From the NCBI GenBank assembly GCA_964653655.1, contig CAZZHG010000002.1, positions 29,145 through 93,144 on the forward strand: DNA of 64,000 nucleotides. Reading direction: 5' to 3'. The notes under the pieces were generated by a model. The model was not told the origin of the DNA. It was given only the letters and a program-made list of their open reading frames with translations, and did not search any database. A program made the position numbers and the translations under genes. The DNA is from CAZZHG01 sp964653655. GTDB taxonomy: Bacteria; Bdellovibrionota; FAC87; UBA2466. Below are positions 48,407-56,668 of the stretch, piece by piece (the stretch's first letter is position 1; each line of letters begins with the position of its first letter).

Positions 48407-49767
48407 AAAAATTCGCGTTCGACGGACTCTGGCAGGGAAAGAAGTGGATCGAGTCCGCGGTGGTTACGGTCGGCGCGAAAGGAATCATCGAGTCCGTGGG
48501 CTCGGGCCCCGCTCCTTCGGACGCGGAAAAAGTTCCGGGCTTCGCGCTTCCCGGCGTTCCGAACGCCCACTCCCACGCTTTTCAGTTCGCGCTCGCGGGC
48601 CTCGCCGAGCACATTCCGGCGGCCCAGACCTCCGACGATTTCTGGAGCTGGCGGGAGGCGATGTATGGGCTCGCCCTCGAGATAGGTCCCGAGACCACGG
48701 AAGCGATCGCGGCCTACCTCTACGGAGAGCTCGCGGCTAAGGGATTCACGTCGGTCGCCGAGTTTCACTATCTGCATCATCAGACCGACGGAACGGCTTA
48801 CTCCGATCGGACGGCGATCGCGGAGAGCCTGTGCCGCGCGGCTACCAAGGCCGGCATCCGGCTCACTCTCGTTCCGGTCCATTACGCCCATTCCGATTTT
48901 GGAAAACCCCCGACCGCGCGCCAGCGGCGCTTTCTGTTCAAGGGGGCGAAGGACTATCTCGATTTCGCGGGGCTGTGTGCCGCTGTCTGCAAGCGCCACG
49001 GCCACGGGATCGGGGGAGGGGTGCACTCCCTTCGCGCGAGCTCCTTCGAGGAGACGAAAGAAATTTTCCGCGCGCTTCCCGCCGAGTGGCCGAGGCATCT
49101 GCATATCGCCGAGCAGAAGAAGGAAGTCGACGCCTGCGTGAAGGCGAGCGGCAAGCGCCCCGTGGAATGGGCGCTCGAGCACTTGGGTCTCGGTGAGAAA
49201 TTTCATCTCGTCCACGCGACCCATACGAACGAGGCGGAGGTGAGCGGGCTTGCCGCCTCGGGGGCGAACGTCGTGCTTTGTCCCACGACGGAAGGAAACC
49301 TCGGCGACGGGTTTTTCGATGCGGCGGCGTATCTGGAAGCGGGAGGAAGGTTTTCGATTGGGACCGACAGCCACGTCGGCATCGACCCCTGGGAAGAGTT
49401 CCGGCTTCTCGATTACGGTCAGCGTCTACGCTTGGAGCGGCGCAATCCCCTTTGTCAGCCCGGAAAGAGCAGCGGCGAGGTCCTGCTCCGGGAAGCGGTG
49501 CTGTCGGGCGCACGCGCGATGGGCCTCTCGGGAAAGAGCTTTCTCGAAAAGGGGGACTTCCTCGACGCCGCCGTTCTAGCCAAAGACGATCCCTTTCTGG
49601 GGGCGCTTCGCCGGGAACATCGGATCGACACCCGAATCTACGCGGGCGGGGCCCAACCTCTCTTCGGCACGCTCGTCGCGGGAGAGTGGGTCTCGAAAAG
49701 CGGCCGCCATGTCCGCCGCGACAGCCTTGCGGAAGCGGCGCGCGCCGCCTTCGCCAATCGCCGATAA
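48403..49767 (+). CDS. hutF: Formimidoylglutamate deiminase
   Basis: 454 aa amidohydrolase of the AtzF/TrzA-HutF group. Metal site NAHSHAFQFALAGLAEH, then FHYLHHQTDG, HLHIAEQKKEVDAC (metal-binding His) and HATHTNEAEVSGLAASGANVVLCPTTEGNLGDGFF, with FSIGTDSHVGIDPWEE at the late Asp. HutF deiminates N-formimino-L-glutamate to N-formyl-L-glutamate, which HutG then splits. It directly follows hutG with 4-bp overlap and is the last gene before the tRNA. Confidence 0.92.
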   Translation: MKKFAFDGLWQGKKWIESAVVTVGAKGIIESVGSGPAPSDAEKVPGFALPGVPNAHSHAFQFALAGLAEHIPAAQTSDDFWSWREAMYGLALEIGPETTEAIAAYLYGELAAKGFTSVAEFHYLHHQTDGTAYSDRTAIAESLCRAATKAGIRLTLVPVHYAHSDFGKPPTARQRRFLFKGAKDYLDFAGLCAAVCKRHGHGIGGGVHSLRASSFEETKEIFRALPAEWPRHLHIAEQKKEVDACVKASGKRPVEWALEHLGLGEKFHLVHATHTNEAEVSGLAASGANVVLCPTTEGNLGDGFFDAAAYLEAGGRFSIGTDSHVGIDPWEEFRLLDYGQRLRLERRNPLCQPGKSSGEVLLREAVLSGARAMGLSGKSFLEKGDFLDAAVLAKDDPFLGALRREHRIDTRIYAGGAQPLFGTLVAGEWVSKSGRHVRRDSLAEAARAAFANRR

Positions 49768-49944
49768 ATCCGCAAAACCTCGGATCGAACCCGAGGCAAA
49801 AGTCTTTCCTCTGTCAGCACATAACGAACGTTATACGACCTTCTAGAGGCACTCCGATTCCGACCCAGCCGGCGCGGGAAGGAGGGGGAGCTTTTTGGAG
49901 AAGACAACCCGCCGGAAACCGGCTAAAAAGTTCACGACTCTTGA

Positions 49945-50016
49945 TGGGGCGTAGAAAAGCGGTAATTCACTGGATTTTGATTCCAGCATTCCCAGGTTCG
50001 AATCCTGGCGCCCCAA
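49945..50016 (+). tRNA. tRNA-Gln (anticodon UUG)
   Basis: 72 nt cloverleaf. Acceptor TGGGGCG (49945-49951) pairs with CGCCCCA (50009-50015), giving the U1-A72 pair typical of tRNA-Gln, with discriminator A at 50016. Anticodon stem CTGGA/TCCAG surrounds a loop with TTG at 49977-49979. The T arm CCAGG-TTCGAAT-CCTGG is standard. CCA is not encoded. A T-rich tract follows at about 50026. Confidence 0.92.
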
Positions 50017-50023
50017 CTCTCTT

Positions 50024-51235
50024 CTATTTTTTTGCCAGAAAATCCGTGTGGAAGGCGATGACGAGGCGAAGCCAGGCGGCAAGTCTCGCTTGGTAGGCTT
50101 TCGAGATTCGGTACTTTCGCCGCTCCTGCAGCTCGATCGGCCGGACGAACTGGTGGGTCATGGTGCCGTCCGCGGCCTTCAGGGTGACCAGAGCGTTTTC
50201 CCCGCACGGAATAGAAAGCGTGGTCGGCGTCAGGCCCCCGGACCAGAAGCGGTTCACCCGGACCTGGACGCCGGAGGGCGAGGTGTCCAGCTCGACGAGG
50301 CAGCGGCGGCCGGCGCCGGGAACTTCGTAAACGGGCGAATTGTGTCTGGTGTCCACGCGCTCGCTCGGCGACTCAGACAGAGGCGCGATGAAATTCAGAA
50401 ACGAGACGAGCCACGCGCCCGCCGCGATGGTGAGCATCCCGGCCACTACCCAGCGTTTTTTCACCGGCCCGGAGACCCGGCGCTGCCGGTAACCCATTTC
50501 GGTTTTGGTGCGGACTTGCTCACGCCTCGTAGTGAGAGTCGGGGCGCCCGCTTGCGTCTTTTCCCATTCCGGCTCCGGCGGCGCCGGGTTGTAGCTGCGG
50601 CTCTCGGAGATTTCATCGCCGGCGGGAAGATTGGGTGTGTAACTGGATTGTGGCGCCGCCGGCGAGCGTTTCGCCGCGGAGGACGCGAGCAGCCGTTTCC
50701 CTTCGTCGAGCACTGGCTGCGACAGAAGCGGCTTCATGAGCCCGTACATCTCGGCCACGGAGCCGAATCTTTCCTCGGGGTTGAGCGCGAGCGCCCGCCG
50801 GATGAGGGGGACCAGGGCGGTCGGAACGTCCGGATCGACCAGAGACATGGGATTTTTCGCCGTCTGGTTGATGAGCTTCGCGCTTTGAAAAGGAATACCC
50901 GTCAGCGCTTCGGTGAAAATGCCGGCGAGCGAGAAGAGGTCCGAGCGGCTTTCCGCTTTCTTGCCGCGGATTCGTTCCGGCGCGAGGTAGGCCAGATTGT
51001 CCGACAGATCCGCTTCCGAAGTCCCCGCGTCGATGAGGCGCACGCTTCCATCGGGCCCAATTCGGATGTTCTGCGGAATCACCTCTCCGTGGGGGGCTTC
51101 GATCAAGAGTTGTTTGCAGACCTCGGCGAGCACGAAGGCGCACGCGGCGAACGGCAGCGTGCCCGTGCTGGGATCGAGAATATCCTTCAGCGTGCACTCG
51201 CTCTCGGGATCAAATTGATAAGCAGGCTGAGCCAA
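50024..51235 (-). CDS. Degenerate Ser/Thr kinase-like membrane protein (ECF sigma partner)
   Basis: 403 aa from TTG 51235, which has GGAGAA 5 nt upstream. Kinase C-lobe only: HGEVIPQN at 49-56 replaces HRDxKPxN, DAG at 69-71 replaces DFG, and LAYLAPERIRGKKAESRSDLFSLAGIFTEALTG is a clear APE-to-F-helix region. The glycine loop and ATP-binding Lys of the N-lobe are missing, so catalysis is unlikely. A membrane segment (262-283) and a C-terminal PEGA-like domain (CLVELDTSPSGVQVRVNRFWSGG) follow. It lies 11 bp after an ECF sigma factor, an arrangement known for ECF43-type pairs. Confidence 0.75.
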   Translation of the reverse strand: MAQPAYQFDPESECTLKDILDPSTGTLPFAACAFVLAEVCKQLLIEAPHGEVIPQNIRIGPDGSVRLIDAGTSEADLSDNLAYLAPERIRGKKAESRSDLFSLAGIFTEALTGIPFQSAKLINQTAKNPMSLVDPDVPTALVPLIRRALALNPEERFGSVAEMYGLMKPLLSQPVLDEGKRLLASSAAKRSPAAPQSSYTPNLPAGDEISESRSYNPAPPEPEWEKTQAGAPTLTTRREQVRTKTEMGYRQRRVSGPVKKRWVVAGMLTIAAGAWLVSFLNFIAPLSESPSERVDTRHNSPVYEVPGAGRRCLVELDTSPSGVQVRVNRFWSGGLTPTTLSIPCGENALVTLKAADGTMTHQFVRPIELQERRKYRISKAYQARLAAWLRLVIAFHTDFLAKK

Positions 51236-51246
51236 AGTGTTCTCCG

Positions 51247-51801
51247 TCAGGCGGCGGTTTTGTCCTTGCCGAGCGCCGAAACCATCCACGCCCCGCCTTC
51301 CACCCAGTCCGCGTCGACGGTCGCTTGGGAAAGGCCGAGGGCCTGGGCTATCTCTCTCAGAGAGAGCCCCACGAGCAATTTCAATTCGGCCACGTGGCCT
51401 TCGTCCGCGTCCTTGCCCTCGAGACTCTGAAACGAATCGGCGAGGTGAGTGGCATCGGTCCTCTGGAAAGTGACGCCGTCGTCGAACGAAACTTCAATCG
51501 GGGTCGCGCGCCCCTTCATGTCTTTGGTCATGTCGCGCAGAATCCACCGCATCGTCTGCCCGGCCGCGACCGAGAACTGCAAACGATCGCCCGCCTCCAT
51601 TCCTTCCGACGTCCGCAGTTTCAAAAACAGCTCCCGGACCACGTCGACGGGATGAAGGGGCCGGTGCGTGAACAGAACTTGCTTGTTTGCAATCCGGCGC
51701 AGCTCCTCGTAGAGGAGCGGGCGCACTTTATCGAGCGCGCGGACGTCTCCGTCGCGGGCGGCACGAATGAGGGCGGTAATGGTCGGTTTTCGATGCAGCA
51801 T
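51247..51801 (-). CDS. ECF sigma factor, TIGR02999/ECF43-like
   Basis: 184 aa. Region 2 runs from ALIRAARDGDVRALDKVRPLLYEELRRIANKQ to the helix HPVDVVRELFLKL, with SVAAGQTMRWILRDMTKDM after. Region 4 is LKLLVGLSLREIAQALGLSQATVDADWVEGGAWM, with the characteristic TVxxDW. The acidic DAED box of normal ECF factors is missing at the region 2.2 helix, as in ECF43 factors that need threonine phosphorylation by a cognate kinase. It precedes a degenerate kinase gene by 11 bp. The region 4 linker is shorter than usual. Confidence 0.8.
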   Translation of the reverse strand: MLHRKPTITALIRAARDGDVRALDKVRPLLYEELRRIANKQVLFTHRPLHPVDVVRELFLKLRTSEGMEAGDRLQFSVAAGQTMRWILRDMTKDMKGRATPIEVSFDDGVTFQRTDATHLADSFQSLEGKDADEGHVAELKLLVGLSLREIAQALGLSQATVDADWVEGGAWMVSALGKDKTAA

Positions 51802-51931
51802 GATAAATCCAGGGGGCGCAGGGACACCCTCCCGGTATCTTTTCGGCGGAAACTGCTTAGTTATTAAGCTTTTCCAACCTGCCTCCAGGGGACGTCTTGA
51901 CGGTCCTGCCCCGAATCGCTTTGATCCCGCC

Positions 51932-52354
51932 GTGGAGTTCTCCCCGTACCATGTTCTTGGGCTCTCGCTTCCGACGCTGGCGGTTCTGTTCGCCTTGGCG
52001 ACGCCGGCCTTCGACTCGTCGGCTCCGCACCGGGAAATCTACCGAAACGGCGCTTCCGAGTTCGAGGCCCGCTTCGAGCTCAACCCGGACGGCTGGCTTC
52101 GCCGGCGCGATCCCGCCGGCGTGAAGTTCGCGGGAGTTCTGAATCAAAACGGCGAGCGTTTCGAGGTGAAGGGTGTGCGTCATCTGGTGAACGGCAACCC
52201 GACCTACCGGTTCAGCGGGGCGGGTGGAGAGGGCGACGGAGAGATCAAGAAAGGCCGCCCGGGTTGCCCGGGCGAATTGCATTTTCGCTGGCGCAAGCTC
52301 GGCGGCGCGATTCGCGAAGGACGGCTCGCGTCCGGTCCTTGTTACTGGTTCTGA
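51932..52354 (+). CDS. Small secreted protein, unknown function
   Basis: 140 aa from GTG 51932, which gives a signal-peptide-like start (VLGLSLPTLAVLFALATPAFD). The mature part is a small beta-rich domain (FELNPDGWLRRRDPAGVKFAGVLNQNGERFEVKGVRHLVNG, PGELHFRWRKLGG) ending in CYWF. Codon use with high GC at third positions supports coding. The frame continues upstream to 51767 but that stretch overlaps the ECF gene start and looks non-coding. No family recognised. The 3' end overlaps the convergent OppA-like gene by 13 bp. Confidence 0.55.
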   Translation: MEFSPYHVLGLSLPTLAVLFALATPAFDSSAPHREIYRNGASEFEARFELNPDGWLRRRDPAGVKFAGVLNQNGERFEVKGVRHLVNGNPTYRFSGAGGEGDGEIKKGRPGCPGELHFRWRKLGGAIREGRLASGPCYWF

Positions 52355-53829
52355 GGTTCCAGATCCGCGAGGCGGAAATCCCAGTTACCCAAAGCATCTT
52401 TCGAGAGTCCCGACACCCGGGGCGAAACGAGCGCGGCCTGTTTCGCGCCTAGAAGAGGCAGCACGAGCGCTTGTCCGCGAACGAGCTCCTGCTCGACGGT
52501 TTCCAGCACCTTCCTTCGCGTTTCGGCGCTTTCGGTGGCCTCCGCCGCCGCGAGCTTTTCTTCGAGGGCGCGGGTCTTCGAGCGCCCCCATTTTTCCGCA
52601 AAGCCGGCGAGCCAGGATTTCAGATCCGCTTCGGGATGTAGCGCGTCGAGTCCCGCCTCCACGATCCAGCCGGGCGAACCGGCCGATGGCGACAGGGAAA
52701 GACGCCGTGCCCATTGGGCTTGAAGGTTCAGAGACAAGGTTTCGGGGGCGGACGCTCCGGAATGTTCCAGCAGCGGAAAATAGCGTTCGCCATCGAACGG
52801 GTCCTCTCCGGGCATCTTGGTGGTTTCCACCGGCGTTTCCGGCCAAGGGGAGATGGCGCCTTCCACGGCTGAGGTGAGCCGCTTCAGCGGGTGGTGGGGC
52901 CAGCGCAGAACCGACACTGTTTCCGAAACGTCGACGGATCGAATGAGCGAGCGGCGCCAGCTATCGGATCCCGTGGAGGGCGTCAGTACGAGAAACCAGC
53001 CTCTGGGCTCCGGGAAAAATTTGAGCCGGGGGTCGTTGGAGAGCGCCGCGGCCGTCGGCTCGCTCAGCTGGTCGACGGCGTCCGTTTCTCCCGCCAAAAA
53101 CCGCATGATGCGGTGAGTTGAGTTGGTTCCGCCGTTCTGCAAACGCACTCCATCGAGTGCCGGAGCCTTGTCCCAGTAGTTCGGGTTGCGGGGAAAGCGG
53201 GATTCGCCGGCGGCCGCTTCCGAGGAAACAAGAAAGGGCCCGCTGCCAGTTCCATTTTTGAAAGGCCACGCGGCCGGGGAGGCGAGCCAGAGGGGAAACT
53301 CGGGCGCCGGCTGCTGCAATCGCACGATGAGGAGGCGATCGCCTTCCACGTCGATGCCGACACTCGAATAGGGAACCTTGCCGCCGGCGAAGGCGCGGCT
53401 CTCGCGGACTCGGCCGAGCGTTTCGATCGCCGCGGGAAACGTTTTTGCTTTGGCGAGGACCTGACGCCAGCTTTCGCTTACGTCGGACGCGGTGAGGGGG
53501 GAGCCGTTACTCCATTTCAACCCTTCGCGAAGCTCGATCTTCCACACGAGGGGTCCGTCGGACTCGATCTTGCTCGCGAGCCGCGGCTCCGCCGTCCAGC
53601 GCTCACCCGACCACGCCGCGCGAGTCAGGCCTTCGTCGGTGAGACAAGCATGGCGAGGAAGGTACGGATGGGATCGCAACGCCGGACTCGGACAAAGTGT
53701 CGCGGCATCGCCACTCCATCGCAACCACTTCGGTTCTATCGTCGATAAAGCGGGCTCGGGCGTCTTAGTACATGCCGATCCGAGTAACAATAGACACGGA
53801 AGTAAAAGATTTTTCCTTGACAGTTTCAC
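52342..53829 (-). CDS. Extracellular solute-binding lipoprotein, family 5 (OppA/DppA-like)
   Basis: 495 aa with lipobox GSAC (Cys near 19). SBP_bac_5 features: LASKIESDGPLVWKIELREGLKWSNGSPLTASDVSESW (the conserved EFxLRxGxKFxDG-type motif), FPRNPNYWDKAPALDGVRL and GTGSGPFLV. Such proteins feed peptides, nickel or similar ligands to Opp/Dpp ABC transporters; no permease or ATPase gene lies nearby, so it probably works with a remote or orphan transporter. A 142-bp gap with the HU promoter separates it from hup. Confidence 0.8.
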   Translation of the reverse strand: MKLSRKNLLLPCLLLLGSACTKTPEPALSTIEPKWLRWSGDAATLCPSPALRSHPYLPRHACLTDEGLTRAAWSGERWTAEPRLASKIESDGPLVWKIELREGLKWSNGSPLTASDVSESWRQVLAKAKTFPAAIETLGRVRESRAFAGGKVPYSSVGIDVEGDRLLIVRLQQPAPEFPLWLASPAAWPFKNGTGSGPFLVSSEAAAGESRFPRNPNYWDKAPALDGVRLQNGGTNSTHRIMRFLAGETDAVDQLSEPTAAALSNDPRLKFFPEPRGWFLVLTPSTGSDSWRRSLIRSVDVSETVSVLRWPHHPLKRLTSAVEGAISPWPETPVETTKMPGEDPFDGERYFPLLEHSGASAPETLSLNLQAQWARRLSLSPSAGSPGWIVEAGLDALHPEADLKSWLAGFAEKWGRSKTRALEEKLAAAEATESAETRRKVLETVEQELVRGQALVLPLLGAKQAALVSPRVSGLSKDALGNWDFRLADLEPQNQ

Positions 53830-53879
53830 TGTGGACCAATTCTAGCAGTGGATCTGTTCAGGATCTCTGGGGAAATGAT

Positions 53880-53908
53880 TTGACCGTCTTTTTTCGTCTT
53901 GCTAAATC
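53880..53908 (+). promoter_or_regulatory. Sigma-70-type promoter of HU gene
   Basis: TTGACC (53880-53885) and TAAATC (53903-53908) are separated by 17 bp. Transcription would start near 53915, leaving a leader of about 57 nt before the HU ATG at 53972. Good match in the -35 and acceptable -10. Confidence 0.5.
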
Positions 53909-53971
53909 CTCCTGAAGTTCAGTTCCGATCTTTTCGGCAACTTGTTACCAGTATGGGGAGGAATCAGATCA

Positions 53972-54244
53972 ATGAATAAGGCTCAGCTTGTGGAACATCT
54001 CGCCTCGGAAGTTCAACTCACCAAAGCGGATTGCGAACGCATTGTCGATACGGCACTCGACGCGATCAAGAAGACCGTGAAGAAGGGCGATGATGTGACG
54101 CTCGTTGGTTTCGGTACCTTCACGCGCAGCAAGCGCAAGGCCCGCAAAGGCCGCAATCCCCAGACCGGCGAGGCCATCAAGGTTCCCGCCCGTACCGTCC
54201 CGAAGTTCCGGGCCGGCAAAGGCTTCCGGGATTTCCTGAACTGA
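53972..54244 (+). CDS. hup: HU family DNA-binding protein
   Basis: 90 aa. The full HU fold is present: NKAQLVEHLASEVQLTKADCERIVDTALDAIKK, then GDDVTLVGFGTFTRSKRKARKGRNPQTGEAIKVPARTVPKFRAGKGFRDFLN with the DNA-intercalating RNPQTG loop Pro. HU bends and packs DNA. The ATG at 53972 follows GGGGAGGAA; the longer frame upstream from 53942 is not used. A strong terminator follows 16 nt after the stop, so the gene is monocistronic. Confidence 0.93.
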   Translation: MNKAQLVEHLASEVQLTKADCERIVDTALDAIKKTVKKGDDVTLVGFGTFTRSKRKARKGRNPQTGEAIKVPARTVPKFRAGKGFRDFLN

Positions 54245-54259
54245 TATTTTTTCGATTGA

Positions 54260-54298
54260 GCCTCCGGCGCAAAATTTCGCGCCGGGGGCTTTTTTTTT
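54260..54298 (+). terminator. Intrinsic terminator after HU
   Basis: GCCTCCGGCGC pairs with GCGCCGGGGGC (one G-T pair) around an AAAATTTC loop, followed by nine T residues (54290-54298). Confidence 0.92.
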
Positions 54299-54364
54299 GA
54301 TCTGCTCGCCCCGCCCGTCAGTTAAGATTTAAGGGTAATCCCAAAAAACCCGAGGAGGGGCTTG

Positions 54365-54730
54365 ATGACCGTAACGGAACTCATCGTAGATGCCTATGGG
54401 TGCTCGGCGAACTTGAGCGACGCGGACGCGCTTATCAAAGCGGCCCGCGAAGCGGTGAAGGCGGTTGGCGCGACCATCGCCGAAGAGTCCTGCCACCGTT
54501 TTCAGCCCCACGGCCTGACGATCAGTTTCATCCTGAAAGAGTCGCACCTCGTAATCAGCACCTGGCCCGAGCACAACATGGCCATCGTGAACGTGTTCCT
54601 CTGCAATCCCGACATGAGCACCCACAAGGTCTGGGAAGGCCTTTCGAAGCTGCTCAAACCCACCCGCACCACGTTCCACTCCGTGGAACACAAAATCGGC
54701 AAACCGGCGAAAGCGATTTCCGCCGCCTGA
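54365..54730 (+). CDS. speD: S-adenosylmethionine decarboxylase proenzyme, SpeD class 1B, with altered active site
   Basis: 121 aa, the length of Thermotoga/Bacillus-type SpeD. The self-cleavage site ES at 59-60 (KESHLVIS) would make the pyruvoyl group at Ser60, and Cys80 (VFLCNPD) matches the catalytic Cys. But the position five residues after the Ser, His68 in Thermotoga numbering and needed for processing, is Ser65 here. Known SpeD makes the aminopropyl donor for spermidine; diverged SpeD proteins can decarboxylate other amino acids. ATG at 54365 follows GAGGAGGGG. It stands alone between two hairpin-bounded genes; speE is not nearby. Confidence 0.85.
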   Translation: MTVTELIVDAYGCSANLSDADALIKAAREAVKAVGATIAEESCHRFQPHGLTISFILKESHLVISTWPEHNMAIVNVFLCNPDMSTHKVWEGLSKLLKPTRTTFHSVEHKIGKPAKAISAA

Positions 54731-54943
54731 TCGCCCGAAAACCGCCCGCGAATTTGCTTCGCCTTTCACAATTGGCCCGCGCTCCATAGAGGCCTCGGCA
54801 TAATAAACCTCTCCGCGTTCCGTGAAACCCAAGCCTATTTCCCGATAAATAGCGGGATTTCCTTCCTATCTTCGTCTTTGATACGGCGCATTTTGGGCGG
54901 ACAATAGAGGGAGCTGGTCCTTATTCTAAGGAAGGCTTTCTTG

Positions 54944-56578
54944 ATGACCTGGATGTGGAAAGGTTGGACGTTGGCTGTTTTGCTTCTGGCCCTTGGGGCC
55001 TGCGGCAAAGCCGTGCCCATTAATCCGGAGGGAGACGCGGGCGACGCGGTTCTGGGCGAGGCGGGCACGAGAACCGACGGCTCCAATCTCGGGGCGATTT
55101 ATCCTGTGGCGATGTTCCACTCCGCCACCGGAAGCGGAAGCATTCCCGGCTGGACGTTCTCCTCGGGCGGGGGCGACTATCCCTTCGTCGGTACGCCGCT
55201 TTCCATCGGTCAGTTCATCACCGACCGTCAGACCCCTTTCTATTTCACCTACGTTTATCCGCCGAACAACTTCAAGCTGTCGAACGCGCATCTGTTCATC
55301 GATACGCAGCGGGACAGTTCCGATACGGAAGGCATTTTTCTGGACGGCATCTTCACGGGAACGCCGGCCAACCAGCACACCACCTCGAAAGTGACCGCCG
55401 CCTATCACGCCAGCGCCGGCGGCACGGGCGAAAACCGCTACTACAACGACTACTCCATCGCTCACTATGCTCAGCTGCAGCTGAACACCTTCGATCTGGA
55501 TATCTCGAAGCTCATCACGCCGAGCTCGATGTCCGTCTCCGACATCGTCAACGACGGGCAGGTGAACGTGGTGACCGGCGACGATTCGCCCGTTTACCAG
55601 GCGTTTCTCCTGATAAACGGCTACACGATTTCGAAAACGGCGCTCAGCTGCGCGAACAGCAGCAGCAAGACTTTTCAGAACATCTATCTCCACAACGACG
55701 GCAACTCCATCGGCTCGGCGGCCTTCAGCGGAACGGTGGAGACCCCGTTCCAGTCCGTCTCGAGTGTGGCCTCGGGCTTCAAGAGCATCGAGTTTTACTT
55801 CGACCCGGCTCTGCCGAGCGTCAGCTCGGCGGCGCTTACCGTGAGCACCGCCCAAGTCACGATGACCGTCCGGCGCAACAGCGACCCGGTCGCGGTCGTG
55901 ATCAACGGCATCGGTGTGTCGGAAGCGGGCTTCGACCGCAATCTCGCGAGCTCCGTCGTGGAGCAGTGGAACGACTCCGCCACCTCGTACCTGACGACCT
56001 TCCTCGCCGGCATCCCCACCAATCAGACGTCGACCGCCGTGACGTTCGATCTGAATCTGCTTCTAGGCGCGACGAAGATGCGAGACCTGCTGCTTCAGGG
56101 AAAGCTGAACCTTTCCTTCGCCGGAGGAATCCGCTACGTCAGCGCCGCGGGAAACACCAGCGCGCGGGCCGCGGGCGTTCCCATCGCGGGACCGCAGCTG
56201 GGCCTCAACGGAAGCTACTACGTTGAGGTATGCACGGTTCCGAACAACCCGGACTCTCCGCTGAGCGACGACGATCCGCTGCCGTCGGGCGGCCTCGACG
56301 AAACGAGCCCTAACGTCAGTTCACTGCAGGCGACCGAGATCACTTCGTCGTCCGCCGCCGTCCAGTGGCTTACGGACGAGGGAGCGACGTCTCAAGTGGC
56401 CTTCGGCGTAGGCAATACCAGCCTCCTTTCGACGCTGGATAACGATTACGCCACGTTCCATCGCGTGGTCATCACCGGCCTTCAGCCGTACAAGTACTAC
56501 TATTACAAGGTCCTCACCGCCGACAGTAACGGCAACCTCACGACCTCCGGGACGAAGATCTTCCGCACGCTGCGCTAA
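54944..56578 (+). CDS. Large lipoprotein with C-terminal fibronectin III-like domain
   Basis: 544 aa from ATG 54944, with AAGGAAGG 8 nt upstream; a TTG at 54941 is the alternative. Lipobox LGAC near residue 20. Residues up to about 440 are beta-rich with repeated blocks (SLSSVSSVASGFKSIEFYFDP-like) and no recognised family. From about 445 there is an Fn3/purple-acid-phosphatase-N-type domain: TEITSSSAAVQWLTDEGATSQVAFG and HRVVITGLQPYKYYYYKVLTADSNGN. Probably a surface or periplasmic binding protein. Confidence 0.7.
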   Translation: MTWMWKGWTLAVLLLALGACGKAVPINPEGDAGDAVLGEAGTRTDGSNLGAIYPVAMFHSATGSGSIPGWTFSSGGGDYPFVGTPLSIGQFITDRQTPFYFTYVYPPNNFKLSNAHLFIDTQRDSSDTEGIFLDGIFTGTPANQHTTSKVTAAYHASAGGTGENRYYNDYSIAHYAQLQLNTFDLDISKLITPSSMSVSDIVNDGQVNVVTGDDSPVYQAFLLINGYTISKTALSCANSSSKTFQNIYLHNDGNSIGSAAFSGTVETPFQSVSSVASGFKSIEFYFDPALPSVSSAALTVSTAQVTMTVRRNSDPVAVVINGIGVSEAGFDRNLASSVVEQWNDSATSYLTTFLAGIPTNQTSTAVTFDLNLLLGATKMRDLLLQGKLNLSFAGGIRYVSAAGNTSARAAGVPIAGPQLGLNGSYYVEVCTVPNNPDSPLSDDDPLPSGGLDETSPNVSSLQATEITSSSAAVQWLTDEGATSQVAFGVGNTSLLSTLDNDYATFHRVVITGLQPYKYYYYKVLTADSNGNLTTSGTKIFRTLR

Positions 56579-56668
56579 AACAGGCTCCACCCCTTAAACT
56601 TCCCTCGCGTAATTTCCGATAATGAAGAAGAGCACATAATTCCCGGCATGACGCCGGGATCTCTTCCT

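Noticed and set aside
49768..49944. 177-bp gap upstream of the tRNA, examined as an attachment site or integron
   Set aside because: No repeat of the tRNA 3' end, integrase gene or foreign-looking composition nearby; the tRNA lies between ordinary genes.
54731..54943. 213-bp gap after speD, examined for promoter and terminator
   Set aside because: A TTGATA/CAATAG pair with 18-bp spacing is weak, and no stable hairpin with a T run was seen, so neither is reported.
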